From: Monomorium pharaonis
Lineage: Eukaryota > Arthropoda > Insecta > Hymenoptera > Formicidae
NCBI RefSeq assembly: GCF_013373865.1
Contig: NC_050471.1
Location: 13,458,983 to 13,522,982, forward strand
Direction of reading: 5' to 3'
DNA length: 64,000 bases
Numbering within the stretch: position 1 is the first letter of the stretch; every line of letters starts with the position of its first letter. The notes below the pieces were generated by a model. The model saw only the letters and a list, made by a program, of their open reading frames with translations. It did not search any database and was not told where the DNA came from. The translations under genes were made by a program, and so were the position numbers. Positions 10,360 through 22,813 of the stretch are shown in pieces.

Positions 10360-12700
10360 GCAAACTATTATATTTTTACTATTATATTTTAATAATAACA
10401 CTATATTGTATTTTGATAATAATCTTAGTGAACTTATATCTAGACAAGGTCTTAACTTCATGAAATTTTTTTGTAAAAAGAGACAAGTCGCATTTATTAT
10501 TTGAAAATAACACTTTTTTCTGTTTAACTTTTAAATTTCAAAACAGCTATAAGTACATTATGTAACAAGAATGTAAAGTTAGTTTTTTGTGTACGAGTGC
10601 TTCCATTCCCGCACTCGTGCACAAAAGAATGTTACACCCATGTTGAATACTATGCTTTTCGTTATTTGTCGGTGTGTGATCCCTTGAATGTCTTAGATTC
10701 TTGCAAATTGACAGGTTAAGGTTGGTTTGGCGAAAGCGATGAAACGTTAATAAATGTGGATAAGTGTTGGGTAGAGTCTGCGAGAATTATATGCAAGAAT
10801 TATATAACACGCTTGTGCGTGCTGAAATGTGGCTAAAATGATCAAATATGCTGAAAAAGTTGTATTGAAAGTTTCTTGTCACGATTTACGCCATCTATTG
10901 GAGGACAAAAACTGTGCAAGAATGTTAAAGTGCTGAAATCCGCGATTTTACTCACAGAAAAGTGACACGAAAGGAACCACTTTTGACCCACATGTAACAA
11001 AAAATTTAAGCGATTACACACCCGCCATACTTATTTGATTTGGATCTGGCTGACTTTTTTATTCCTGAAATTTAAACTTAAACTCTAAAGGGAGATCATT
11101 TTAAATTAAAGTTTAAAAAACATATGGCTATTATATATGTTGAAGACGGTTTGATGATTAACTTGTAACTTTACACACATTTTCTAGATACTAAAAAAAA
11201 TAATAAAACTAATATTTGATATAACACTTTCTTTACGATGCTTCGCTTTTTGTCGCAATAAAAAAACAAGCGAAAATTTATTCTGAAAATCGCTATATTG
11301 ACTTTAATTAAAAGTTATTTTGAAAATGTAATATTTGAAAAAAATGTCAAGATACGTCTGATTTATGTTTCAATTTTGTAAAACTTGTAATTTTACTTTC
11401 TGATAAAGGAGCAGCAGAGGTAAACGCCATCGTAAACGCTGTTTTTAATAATATTTTAAAAATTTACAAAAAATTTAAATGCATATGCACTCAAACAATA
11501 CTTTTTATTTCTTAATAAAATTTAAATATTAAAAAAAGAAAAATGATTTTTATATTATAATAATTATGACTTTTACATTATAATAATTATAATTTCTCTT
11601 TCCATTTTTCTTCAAAAAATTCACAAAATTAGTTCTTATTTTAAGATACCTAAGTATGTAGTTTGAATTTTTTTTTAAAGGATTATTATTAATATAAATT
11701 ACATAAATACTGTGAATAAATTAAAAACACAAATAAATACTATAAAATTAATTTAAAATTTATTTTCTATTTTAATTATGTAGGTACCTAACAATCAGTT
11801 ATGTTTTTTTTTTGTAAAAAAATTTTCTATGAATAAATTACAGTAATAATAATTCTGTTACAAAAGAGATTACTCTTTATCATCATTAATATTGTTACTG
11901 AAATCATTTATTATAAGAAAAATTATTCACAGAAAGAAAGAAATAGATATTCATTATTATATAATTATTTATAAAGTAGGAAATAAATAAAATTTTAAAT
12001 TTAAATAGCATTTGCCGCGCACAGACACATAAACACGCACGCGCTTTATAATAAATATAAATTAAAAAAAAATGTTTTACACACGCGCGCGCGCCCGCGT
12101 GTGTAAAACATTTTTTTTTAATCTATACTTATGATAAAGAAAATCACTCAAATTTTCCTGAACTTTGTACCTTTATGTGTAAAATCTTTCTTAAGAAGAA
12201 AAATCGTCACTAAAGTTTGTTTTTTCTTTTATTTAATTTTCAGTTTTTTATGTCAAAAAATAAAAATATGATGACTTATGGTTATAAAGATATTGCTTCT
12301 TAATGTTGCTTCTTATGAAATTTATTAAATAATCTGTTTGATTTTCTACGCATACTTTTTAATAGAATGTTATAAATTAAATATAAAGTATCATTTTCAA
12401 ACGGTTTAATAATCCTGGGCTTCTTGTTCAAGATGTTGAATTAAATTGTAGCCCAAATTGGATTAAATTGTAGTCCAAATTTATGCATGTATTTACTTTT
12501 ATATTGTCATCAATTACAAATTAGTCTCTACTATAATTAAAATTATGTAAAAAATTTTTTTTAATAAAAACAATATTTAATAATATAAATTAATGAAATT
12601 TAAATCTTCAATCACACAAATTAATATATATCTTGCTATAATTGAAATTATCTAAGAAACAATAAAATGATTATTTATTCGCCAGTGATTACAAAAGAAA
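10360..12700. other. Long AT-rich stretch, no genes seen
   Basis: No frames above 60 codons were found. It contains a short hairpin near 10588-10623 (GTACGAGTGC against GCACTCGTGC) and a strong 62-bp hairpin at 12061-12122. Otherwise this looks like neutral intergenic or intronic DNA. Confidence 0.6.
12061..12122. repeat. 62-bp near-perfect hairpin with CG-repeat loop
   Basis: An A-run followed by TGTTTTACACACGCG is mirrored by CGCGTGTGTAAAACA followed by a T-run, with alternating CG at the apex. It may form a cruciform or left-handed DNA segment. Confidence 0.75.
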
Positions 12701-13119
12701 AAACAATGTGATTATTACGTTCGACCTGACTGGCCTCAAATATATTCAACAAATAGCGCACAACGTTTCGACCGTTGCCCTAAATCTGCTTGAGTCGAGC
12801 CTCAGTTCTCGAAGGAAGCACACACATTAAATTTCAATGTATCCAATCATTTATTATTTTTTATTGCACAAACTTGACCATACTTTTGATTTGTAAACGT
12901 TATTATTGATTTGTATGTTTAGGGCAATTCTTCTGTAATTTACTTCGTTTATATTGCCTTTTAAATGATATCTAGGCACATATTATAACTTAAAATGTTT
13001 ACCACATAATTTTTACGTATCTAAGCACTTGATAAGGACCGAAACGGTCGAAACATTGTGCGCTATTTGTTGAATATATTTGAGGCCAGTCAGGTCAAAC
13101 GTAATAATTACATTGTTTT
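12701..13119. repeat. Inverted pair of Penelope-like termini with hammerhead-like core
   Basis: About 75 bp at the left end (12701-12778) is repeated as reverse complement at the right end (13040-13119), including GACCTGACTGGCCTCAAA and CAAATAGCGCACAA. Each arm contains a CGGTCGAAAC(G/A)TTGTGC stretch. On the right it is preceded by TTGATAAG and a GACCGAAACGGTC hairpin, which is the layout of a hammerhead ribozyme core (CUGAUGA, stem II, GAAAC) with changed CUGAUGA bases. Such motifs are known from Penelope-like elements. Assignment is inference. Confidence 0.5.
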
Positions 13120-14124
13120 ATCTAAGAAAATTATTTTTATTTTTAATAAAAACAGAATATTTAATTAGTGTGAATTAATTAGGTTTAAATCTTGAATCAC
13201 AAACTAATATTCTCTGCTATAATTAAAATTATTTAAGAAAATTATTTTTATTTTTAATTAATTAAAGCAGAGCATATTTGCTTATTCTATGCTTAAATAG
13301 TTAAATTATCTAGGAGAATATTTACTATTATGAATTAATAAGGTACACCTTCAATCAGAAATTCAATTCTTTGTTATAATTTTTCTATAATTATAATTTT
13401 ATCATGTTTCTATTTACCAAAAAATTAAAAAACTTTAAAATTAAATAAAAAAGAAGAGTTTGAACGATAATTTTTTATCTCAGGAAAAATTTCACGCATG
13501 AAGATACATAAATTTACAGAGAAAAAGATCGGAAAAAAGAATGTTATGCACGTTTACTCAATATTATAATATAGCAATAGTTATTTGTGTAACAAGTGCA
13601 GGGAGTCGGATAATTGCCCGTAAGTTCGGGAAATGAATGCACGAGCGAAAGTGCGTCCACTCGCACGTGGGCAATAGCTGATCTGTACGTGTCGCACACA
13701 ATATTTTTTGTTATCTGTGTATCGAAATGTTGGTCCTTGAGTGTTAATTGACATGTGAGAAAAATACCACTTTCGGTACACAGGTAGCGAAGATTTTTTC
13801 GTTTTTGACTTTTTCTGTAATAATTATGTTTTTCTATAAATGGTAAAAATCATAATTGCAAGAATTATAATTCCTAAAAATTGTTTTAAAATTTTAATAT
13901 TTTTAAGGTACAATTAAAAACTTTATTCAATAATTAATTAATAATGTAATAATAATTATTATTGAATAAAAAAGTTAGGCATTTATTATTGCAATTCACT
14001 AAAATGATTAACATATTAATTTATTATCATTAAGAGATAACAATTCTTTTTAGATTAAACTGTCAAGTTAATATAATATTACGTATGTATTATTAATTGA
14101 TATTAATTTGAAATGTAATCTTAC
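13120..14124. other. AT-rich DNA without recognised features
   Basis: A 66-codon minus-strand frame at 13581-13781 has no motif and lacks supporting context. Nothing else is visible. Confidence 0.5.
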
Positions 14125-14289
14125 CGAAAGCAAGCCAATAACGAATGCTTTCTTAGCAGCTTCTTTCATTTTGTTAAAACAAAAATTTTGCGATTCTGCT
14201 AATTCACATTTTTTCGAGTAAAAGTCGAAATTTTTATAACGGCACATTTCAGCTTTCGTCGATGCTGCTTCCAATGCATTCTGTATTTC
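14125..14289 (-). CDS. Possible internal exon of an unrecognised gene
   Basis: On the minus strand a 165-nt segment, exactly 55 codons, is bounded by an acceptor-like TTCATAAAG and a strong donor GTAAGATT. It encodes a charged helical sequence with alternating A, E and K residues and four cysteines. Outside these borders the composition drops to AT-rich non-coding. The product is unknown. It may belong with the frame at 9456-9878. Confidence 0.4.
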
Positions 14290-14726
14290 CTTTATGAATA
14301 AATTAAAGACAGGACATGTTAAGAATGTGTTAAGAATATAAATTATTATAATATATATATCAATATAAAAAACTGTATAACATAAGGTACATGAAATATA
14401 AAATATAATGCATAATATAATGTGCAATTTACTTATAAAATAATTAATAATTACTTAAATTATGAATTATATAAAATTATCTTTCTAAAATTCAGATTTT
14501 TTATATCTAAATTACGTTGCCATTAAATGCTGGGCCTACAGGATCATTCAGAATGATTTCTGTAACATCGGGCACAGAAGACCATCGATTCATTATATTA
14601 ATTATGAGAAATATCACTACTCTTATAAAATATTAACTTTCAATTTGAATAAATTGATGTTGACAATTTTTTTGTTTCCCGTCAATCAATTTATTATAGC
14701 CGATTTCATGCATATATTAAAATAAA

Positions 14727-14734
14727 TGCGCGCG

Positions 14735-14769
<35 letters not shown>
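14727..14769. repeat. (GC)n/(CA)n microsatellite
   Basis: Simple dinucleotide repeat, GCGCGCAC then CACACA. Confidence 0.9.
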
Positions 14770-14772
<3 letters not shown>

Positions 14773-15189
14773 CAAACATATATTTTGGAACACCCTATTT
14801 TTTCAAGTATAAATTGTGTTAAATAAACTCCCTAACTTTGGATAATCACGTTTTTTTTATTTATAAGGAAATATTTCGAATGTTACAGCATTTTTTATAC
14901 TCAACGTTCAAAGAACATTGCATCTATGTGGATAACTTGTGGAAAAACCTGCGTCCACGTAATCCATGTAAATCACGTGGATTCCACGCGGATGTCACGT
15001 AACTATTTTATTGAGGATATTTCTTAAACAAAATTACTTAAAAAAAGGGTAAAAAAGGCGCCAAGTGTGTGTATATGCGCCCTTAAAAAAACTATTATAT
15101 TAGGTTAATTCTCCTATTGCTTTATTGCCTTATTTTCTTCCCTACAAAAATAATGATATGAAGTAAATGTGCCAACTATAAGAATATTT

Positions 15190-15815
15190 ATATAAAATTT
15201 ATTTATTTAAACTTTTTATTAAAATATTTAATAATAAACGTGTTTGATGATCAAATGATCGATTGAATGATTAAAATTAAATAATGGGATTATAGTGAAG
15301 CAAAAACTTGGCGTGGCTGGTTCGCATTTTCTCTATATTTCTAAAACTTTATGTTATTGATATCAATAAATATATATACGAGAATGCAATTAATGTGGCT
15401 TGGGTTTTCTTTTACTATCTATCAGTTTTTGCATCACTATTTGTTATTATCAGTAACATTTCTATTTTTTAAATAATATTTTGATAGATTTTACAGGATT
15501 TTTCTAAATCTTTTTTTAAATATAACTAATTATATTGCTCTCGTATCATTTTTGAATGCATTTATGTACTTGACATATATTTTATCTTTGTAAAATTTTT
15601 GATAGGTTATTATTTTTGCATTATTTTATTTGTACATATAGTTTCCATGTTGTATAACATTGATGAATCATTGCGTTTTAACAACCCGCGCACGCCAAGT
15701 TTTTGCTTTACTATAATTTCGTTAGTTAATTTTAATCATTTAATCATTTGATCATCAAGCCTCTTTATTATTAAAAATATTTAAATAAAAGTTATAATAA
15801 ATTTTTGTTAAGTAC
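15190..15815. mobile_element. Terminal-inverted-repeat element, ~0.6 kb
   Basis: The left arm (about 15190-15325) and right arm (about 15680-15815) are inverted copies. The best-conserved part is at the inner border, TTATAGTGAAGCAAAAACTT followed by GGCGTG, mirrored by CACGCCAAGTTTTTGC. The arms also share TTGATGATCAAATGAT. There is no coding content between them. Confidence 0.55.
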
Positions 15816-16445
15816 TAAATGTCGTTGTCGAACGGGAGAAATAATTGAGTTAACTATTATGTGAGAACTGAGTAAGTTTTATTTTAAAAGCAATTGGTGT
15901 GGCACCATTGACTATATAACTATGGACGAGTATGGACTGCCAGCAGCTTATCTTTCCTTGAAACATGGGGCTAACATCTGCAGTGCTACCAGTACCAAAA
16001 TACGGTAGTCATATGAACTACGTATTAAATAATGCCATAATGTCGATACTAATTGATTTCTGTTACTCACAATCCAGTACAAAGTTATATCTTTTGATTG
16101 CGTTCTGTAAAGTGCACCTATGCGATTTTTAAATAATAAATATTATATATATTGTAAACAAATACGCAATATAAAAATTTTAAAACATATAGTTTATCAA
16201 TATCTTAAATTTTTTAAAGAAATTATCACAAAGACATGCAAAATTATTTTTAAGAGCTTAAAAAACAATAGTAAATAAAATATTAAATGATAAAAATGAT
16301 AAAAATGGATGATGAGTTAAACACTGAAACATAAAAATACAGTTTATATTTTTCAAACAAGGAAAAGGAAAATGAAGAAAAAACAGAATAATATAAATTA
16401 AAATTATAAATTTATTCACTTGTGGTAATAATTATTTATACAATA
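15816..16445. other. AT-rich DNA without recognised features
   Basis: No gene, repeat or signal that I can support. Confidence 0.5.
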
Positions 16446-16956
16446 TGTTATGAGTGACACACTCATAACAATAAGGTGTCAGTAACACGATGACGTAAGT
16501 CGGTCAGCTGCAGTCAGCATCGAGCGCATCGCGCGAGGTTTCGCGCAATCCGCTCGACAATTAGCGCAATGCTCCTTAGACAGCACTTGCTGTCTAAGCA
16601 ATAATTTGGAATACTGACCGATTTACGCCCTCACGCAATCCTCCCCTTCTTTCGATCCAACTACCGAATTATCGGATATATAAACTGGCGAAAGAAGGTG
16701 AGGATCGGGTCAATTCGAAGTAGACAAACTAAGACTACACACGACACTCTGCTTTGCGGGGTCGTGTATCGCCGAGATAACTTGTTGTAAACACACAACC
16801 ACGACGCTCTGCCTTGCGGGGTCGCGATCTACCCATTGTAACTGAATACAAGAATAAAAGTGTTCAAGACAAATAACGGTGTATGTGACGAAATACCTTC
16901 CTCGCGAGATCTCTGGCAGCGATCCCAAAATCGTACTCACAACGAGGGGTACAACA
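16446..16956. mobile_element. 511-bp solo LTR
   Basis: The unit starts TGTTATGAG, ends GTACAACA and is flanked by AATA on both sides (16442-16445 and 16957-16960), a 4-bp target duplication. Inside is a TATA-like ATATATAAACTGG at about 16677, a 24-bp perfect palindrome around CTTAGACAGC at 16573-16596, and two copies of a GGGGTCG-containing stretch. No internal retrotransposon sequence adjoins it, so it is a solo LTR. The clade (Gypsy or BEL) is not decided. Confidence 0.7.
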
Positions 16957-17440
16957 AATATAAAATATATTTATAGAATATAAAAAACATAAAAGTAACA
17001 TTTTTTATAATATATTACTGTCCTTTAAAAAGTATTAACTTCGTAAAGTTGTGTCGAATATACTGTGGTTGTTCACTTATTATTTTTGCTTCATAATTCA
17101 TAAGAATTTTAATATAATATTCTATAATTAATTTTATTAAATAATAATAATAAGGTTTATTGTTTTCCTGAGTGGAGTTACAATGGCGCTTTTGTACTAC
17201 GGAGCGTACCCGAACCGTTTACAGATTATAACCCTCTCCCTTTCCGACCCGACCTGGCCTTATGCGACCCTTACATACTAGTACCCCCCACCCCTCCCCG
17301 CACGCCCCCCTCTTCCCCCAATCTTTATTTCTTTTCCACTGGTCTTTTTCTCTGCTTCTTCCTCCATCATTCTCCTCTTTCCTTTTCCATCGCCTCTTCT
17401 CTCTGGTTTCCTCTTTCCCATCCTCTTTCCGTTCACATCT

Positions 17441-19436
17441 CACAAGGGAACGGACAGAACTGTCCCTCACCGATTTTAATGAGCTTTGAATATGTTGTAG
17501 AACATAAAAAAATATTCGACCCATATTTTTTTTTATCTGCGTATCTCGACGTTTAGGGGTTGAAACCACCCCTCGAAAATGACGCATTTTTTCGTTTTTT
17601 GCGAATATCTTTGAAAATACAAGGTTTATGAAAAAATGTTCTATACGAAAGTTTTATGGCATTTTATATTCTTTACAATAGTATATTTATATTTTTTTAA
17701 ATTTTAAATTTTTTTAATTTATTCCACCCCCACCCCCTTTTTTTCAACATTTAAAAAATTTTGTAAGGACAAAAATTAAATAGCATTAAAAGCTGAATCT
17801 ACCCATATATAATAACATATGGGTTCCATCATTCTCAATTATTAGCAAAACGAGATAGTAATCTCGCGCTATAGATGCCGCGCTAGAAGTAGTGTTGCGT
17901 TATTTCTTTAGTCGCGTCACACTCAATAACTGCCTCTTCTGCGTATATTTTTATATTAAAACATAAAAATGGATTAATCTTAATTATATAATACGCAACG
18001 TATTACACGATATAAAGCATAAGTGCATATATATAACAAAAGTAGCATATATACGTATGTGCCTACGTACATTTTCATTGTTACAAATGCGAATATAAAT
18101 TAATATAAAGCAAAATATTTTTTAACATTTAAAACTGCAAATACAATATAACGAAATATATAATATCAAGAGAAAAATATAAAACATAAACTGCAATAAC
18201 TATTTGCATAATTATATTATTTACACTATATGCACGTAGCACGCTCTGATAATAAAGATAATATAAGTATATAAGTATATAATTTAATTTAATTTGAAGT
18301 TTGAAAATACATTTATACGGATGTATATACATTTTGCATACGACACGGACAAATAACTTTAATATCAGTGTTGATAAAGGGACCGGTTGTTTTCGCGCAA
18401 GCGTATCACGTGAGGCTTCAGTAAAATATCCATTAGTAATAGGAAGGAGATATTTGATCCCCATACAATTTTTTGCAAATTTATAAAAACGTAAACACAT
18501 TTCACATATTAAACACGCATGTATATTTTCTCTTGTAAATATTTTGCTTCATATTAATTTATATTCGCATTTGTAACAATGAAAATGTACGTAGGCACAT
18601 ACGTATATACTTATATTATCTTTATTATCAGAGCGTGCTACGTGCATATAGTGTAAATAATATAATTATGCAAATAGTTATTGCAGTTTATGTTTTATAT
18701 TTTTCTCTTGATATTATATATTTCATTATATTGTATTTGCAGTTTTAAATGTTAAAAAATATTTTGCTTCATATTAATTTATATTCGCATTTGTAACAAT
18801 GAAAATGTACGTAGGCACATACGTATATATGCTACTTTTGTTATATATATGCACTTATGCTTTATATCGTGTAATACGTTGCGTATTATATAATTAAGAT
18901 TAATCCATTTTTATGTTTTAATATAAAAATATACGCAGAAGAGGCAGTTATTGAGTGTGACGCGACTAAAGAAATAACGCAACACTACTTCTAGCGCGGC
19001 ATCTATAGCGCGAGATTACTATCTCGTTTTGCTAATAATTGAGAATGATGGAACCCATATGTTATTATATATGGGTGGATTCAGCTTTTAATGCTCTTTA
19101 ATTTTTGTCCTTACAAAATTTTTTAAATGTTGAAAAAAAGGGGTGGGGGTGGAATAAATTAAAAAAATTTAAAATTTTAAAAAATATAAATATACTATTG
19201 TAAAGAATATAAAATGCCATAAAACTTTCGTATAGAACATTTTTTCATAAACCTTGTATTTTCAAAGATATTCGCAAAAAACGAAAAAATGCGTCATTTT
19301 CGAGAGGTGGTTTCAACCCCTAAACGTCGAGATACGCAGATAAAAAAAAATATGGGTGTAATATTTTTTTATGTTCTACAACATATCCAAAGCTCATTAA
19401 AATCGGTGAGGGACAGTTCTGTCCGTTCCCTTGTCA
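17441..19436. mobile_element. 2.0-kb palindromic element
   Basis: Arms of about 830 bp (17441-18280 and about 18610-19436) are close reverse complements. They begin with ACAAGGGAACGGACAGAACT and share the stretch TAAACGTCGAGATACGCAG. The ~330-bp centre includes a third partial copy of about 75 bp (18536-18610) that repeats arm sequence directly. The unit sits inside a purine-rich retrotransposon remnant. No transposase is encoded, and frames in the centre are AT-rich noise. It is a non-autonomous long-inverted-repeat element. Confidence 0.7.
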
Positions 19437-19675
19437 GTGGGCCTCTCTTCTTCTTCTGTTTCTCCTTGTTCCCCTTCGCTCTCTGTCTTACCATCTCCTT
19501 CTATCCTAGTCTTCTCTCCTTTCCATGTCTCTCCCCCCACAATCCTCTGTCTCTTCCTAAGAACATAAAACACAAAATATAAAATATACCGCTACTTTCT
19601 CTTCTCCTCCTCCTCCCCCTCCATCTCCTCTCCCCTTTAATTCCCTTCCCCCTTTTCTTCTCCCTCGCCTATTTC

Positions 19676-20621
19676 TCACTTTTTCTTCCCTTTATTCCAC
19701 ACCCATTCCACCCCGTCCACCCACATACTTCTATTCCCTACGTACACTTTTTTTCCCTTATTCCTCTCCTCATTTGCCCTTTCCAGCATCCTCCACCTGA
19801 TTTTTCTCTCCTCTATTGTCAAGTCCTCATCTAACCTCACCTCCCAGCGACTCTTAATCTTGGCCCTCCTCTCTAACAACCAGTCTCTATCCTCTTCCTT
19901 CACCACCTCCCTTTCCACCTTTTTCCATGCTTCTACCTCCATCCCCCCTTTACCGCTGCTATCCCCATTCTCCTCCCGTCCTCCTCCTCTGCTCTCCTTG
20001 CGCTCTTCTTCTCCTCCCTGCTAGCTCCTCCTGCCTGTCCTCCCTCCTCTCTCCTACCATCCTGGCTGCTTCCTTCCTTCTCACTTCTCGCCCCCTCGCC
20101 TCTCCTCCTCTTCTTTTCTTCTCGTTTCCTGCCACCAGCTCTCCTCGTTTCTGTCCCTCCGCCTCTTCCCTTCCTCTCCTCTCTCTTCTCTTCTCCTCCC
20201 GTTCTCGCCATCCCCCATCTTCTCTTCCCTCTTCTTTCCATCCGACTGTTCATCTCCCTTCCCCCTTCGTTCTCCTCTATCGTCCTGTTCGTTCCTCTTC
20301 TTCCTCATCTCTCTTTTCTTCGTCATCGTCCTGCTGAATTTCCTCCTTTCCATTGCTTCTTCTTCTTGCTTCCCGCATACTTCTCCTCTCCTCCTTCTTT
20401 CCTGCTTCCTCTTCTTCCCGTCTCAGTCCTTCTCCTTCCAGCGCCTCTAACCTCTCTTCCAAGCCTCTTAACCTCTCTCTAACTTCCCTCAGCCCCCTTG
20501 TCACTTCCCACCTCAATTTTCTTAACTCTCTTCCCAGCTCTTCCATCCTCACTTCCTCCTTTACTTCTCTCTTTTCACCACTATTCCTCTCCTCTGTACC
20601 CGGCACTTTCTCTCCCTTCAC
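19676..20621 (-). pseudogene. Non-LTR ORF1 remnants
   Basis: Minus-strand frames at 20621-20277, 20353-20081 and 19942-19676 encode glutamate/arginine/lysine-rich, heptad-like sequence. The last frame adds a more complex segment containing LDEDLTIEERK and GNRSMWVDG. That order, a charged coiled coil followed by a compact domain with a tryptophan-rich end, is what I know from ORF1 proteins of ant non-LTR retrotransposons, which bind the element RNA. The frames are not continuous, so the gene is broken. Without a search the clade stays open. Confidence 0.45.
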
Positions 20622-22315
20622 ACTTTCTCTTTATTTTTCTTACTCTGTAACCGCTCTTTTCTCTCGTATGTTGAATTCACATCTAGCGTCACGTACCATC
20701 GATGGACGTGTGCGGAACTCCGCGTTCCCAAACACGCTACCATCCTGTCTTGACACTCTTGCCAACTTTACTCTGCTTCCACACTGCCACTCTCCTCTTT
20801 CCACCAGATGACGCTCCTCTTCCTGTTCACGTCTTCGTTACTGCATCACTGCGCCCGCACCGCCATCTGCCTTCCGTCACTCCTCTTTTCCTCTCCATCG
20901 ATACTCTCCTCTGATTGTATCTCTCTAGCGCCCTCTCTCTGACCTCTTCTTCTCGTTCACTGCCTCCATCTTCCCTGTCTTCTTCTCTCGCTACTCCGAT
21001 AGATTCCCCGACACTTCCGTCCACATATCTTTTTACCTCCGTCTTCTTTTCACTTCCCTCCAATTACCCGTTCGTTTCTTGATCTTCTCTTCCCGCATTT
21101 CCACTTCTTTCTTTCCTCTCTCTCACTTTCCACCTGCCCATCATCTTTCACTCAGAAGCTCTCCGTAATACCTCTACTCTTATCCGCGCCATTTTTCTAT
21201 CCTCTAATTTTATTAAATAATACTTGTGATTCTCTATAATATCTAACTCTTTAATATAATTATTGAAATTAATAAATAAATTATGAATATCAATATTTCG
21301 TATAGTATTTATAATTACATACACACTTGGTGTCTTTTTTAAATAAAAAAAAAAATAAAAGATTATATAACAATAGGTCAACGAGCAAATATATTATTTC
21401 ATATAAAGTTTGTAAGTTTTATTATACATATATAGGACATTCTCTATCAACCGGACCCCCCCCTCCTTCCATTACAAAAAAAATCTTGAAAATTTCTACT
21501 AGTGACCAAAATGTAGCTTATAACTTTAACTTTCCAAAGCACTGTGGCGTTTTGAAAAATCTAATATGGCGGCTTAGTACGGCGGCTAAATCCGCCATTT
21601 TGAATTTTACAAAACTGAATGGGAGGTAACACGATATGGTCATTTTCTATCTAAATTCGATATAAGTATACAAAGAAACGTCGAGAATGATATATTATAC
21701 GCTCTGTACGTGTATTACCACATCATTTTTGAAAAAATCCACTCCCTACCTTTAATTCTCACTTTGAGAAAATTAAAGAACGTATGGATTTTCCAAGAAC
21801 TAGTTGAAATATGTAATAGAAACTTTTTGTTTCACTGATTAATAACAGAAAATTTGAAAAATCATGAAATCACGCTTTCCATCCTTATTTCCAACATTGG
21901 AGATCTATAAAATAAAAAATTGATACCAGATTTTGAAAGAGCACCCTTGAATACCTTTGAAAATGCTTTTCCTGTAGGAGTTCATCATAATTCGAACGAT
22001 ACCATAGTGGAAAAATTTTTCAGAATTTTTTAGATTTTTTTCAGAATTTCTGATAATTTTTCCGATTTTTTTTTAGAATTGGAACGTTTCTCAGAAAAAC
22101 TTAGATAAAAAATAAAAAATTCTGATTAATTCAGAGAATTTTTGAATATTTTTAAGTATTTCTAAAAAAATTCTGAGAATTAATACATTTCATGTATCAT
22201 AATGATACATTATAACATAATTATAATTAAAAAAAAATATATAAATTTACGTTGTTTCTCAACAAGCATCGTTATCCCCACTATACCATAGTCAAATCTG
22301 TCATTGCCTAACTTT

Positions 22316-22400
22316 TGCGGTCACCCATCCAACTCTGAACCGCCGTCGATGTTGCTTGACTTCGAAGATCGTACGCAACCTCCTATCACTTTGCGATGAC
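22316..22400 (-). repeat. 5S rRNA-derived sequence (SINE3-like or pseudogene)
   Basis: The minus strand contains GAAGTCAAGCAACATCG and then GTTGGATGGGTGACCGC. These correspond to the A box (GAAGTTAAGCAACGTCG) and C box (CTTGGATGGGTGACCGC) of animal 5S rRNA at nearly normal spacing, and a GTTGCGTACGATC segment matches the preceding part. The 5' third and the 3' end of 5S rRNA are missing or diverged, and the sequence runs on into a non-5S AT-rich tail. This fits a 5S-headed SINE or a 5S pseudogene. Confidence 0.7.
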
Positions 22401-22813
22401 TCATGAACACTTGATGCTCATGAATACATATTTGTTATAGATCAGCCTAACAAATGTCAGAAACATGAAACGTATAGTTAAATAATATTTATAAATAAAT
22501 ATAAATCTACAGTTCTTTTACTGATTTTTACATATGCAAAATAACATGTAGAACGCAAATTGACTTATCTTTGCTACCCAGGATATTTCTCAAAAATTTT
22601 CATATACACAGATTTTGAAATATTCTGAGATTTCTTGTTCGGTTATTTCTAAAAAATCTTATTATTATTCAGAAATTTTCATTTGTAAAAATACTACAAA
22701 TTATGAAAATTCTCTAATTATTTTTGAAAAAATCGAAAAAATTTTTTTAATTTTTCAGAAATTTTCATATATACAGAGATTGAAATAATCTAAAAATTCT
22801 CATTCGATCATTT

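Larger units (their letters stand above)
17135..21145 (-). mobile_element. Decayed non-LTR retrotransposon, split by a palindrome
   Basis: On the minus strand the 5' part (21145-19440) is purine-rich with remnants of an ORF1. The 3' end at about 17140-17200 shows AATAAACC followed by (TTA)n, a common non-LTR tail. The purine-rich strand bias continues at 17440-17260, on the other side of the inserted 17441-19436 palindrome. No reverse-transcriptase coding region remains, so this copy is internally deleted. The pyrimidine-rich plus-strand frames of the region are shadows. Confidence 0.5.

Noticed and set aside
18129..18500. 123-codon minus-strand frame in the palindrome centre
   Set aside because: AT-rich with hydrophobic, simple composition; it crosses the arm border and has no homologous feature.
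19927..20914. Serine/leucine-rich plus-strand frames up to 152 codons
   Set aside because: They are the complement of purine-rich ORF1 remnants on the minus strand; low complexity and no motif.
22316..22400. A functional 5S rRNA gene
   Set aside because: The first third and the end of 5S rRNA are not conserved and there is an inserted base in the middle; no gene array is present.
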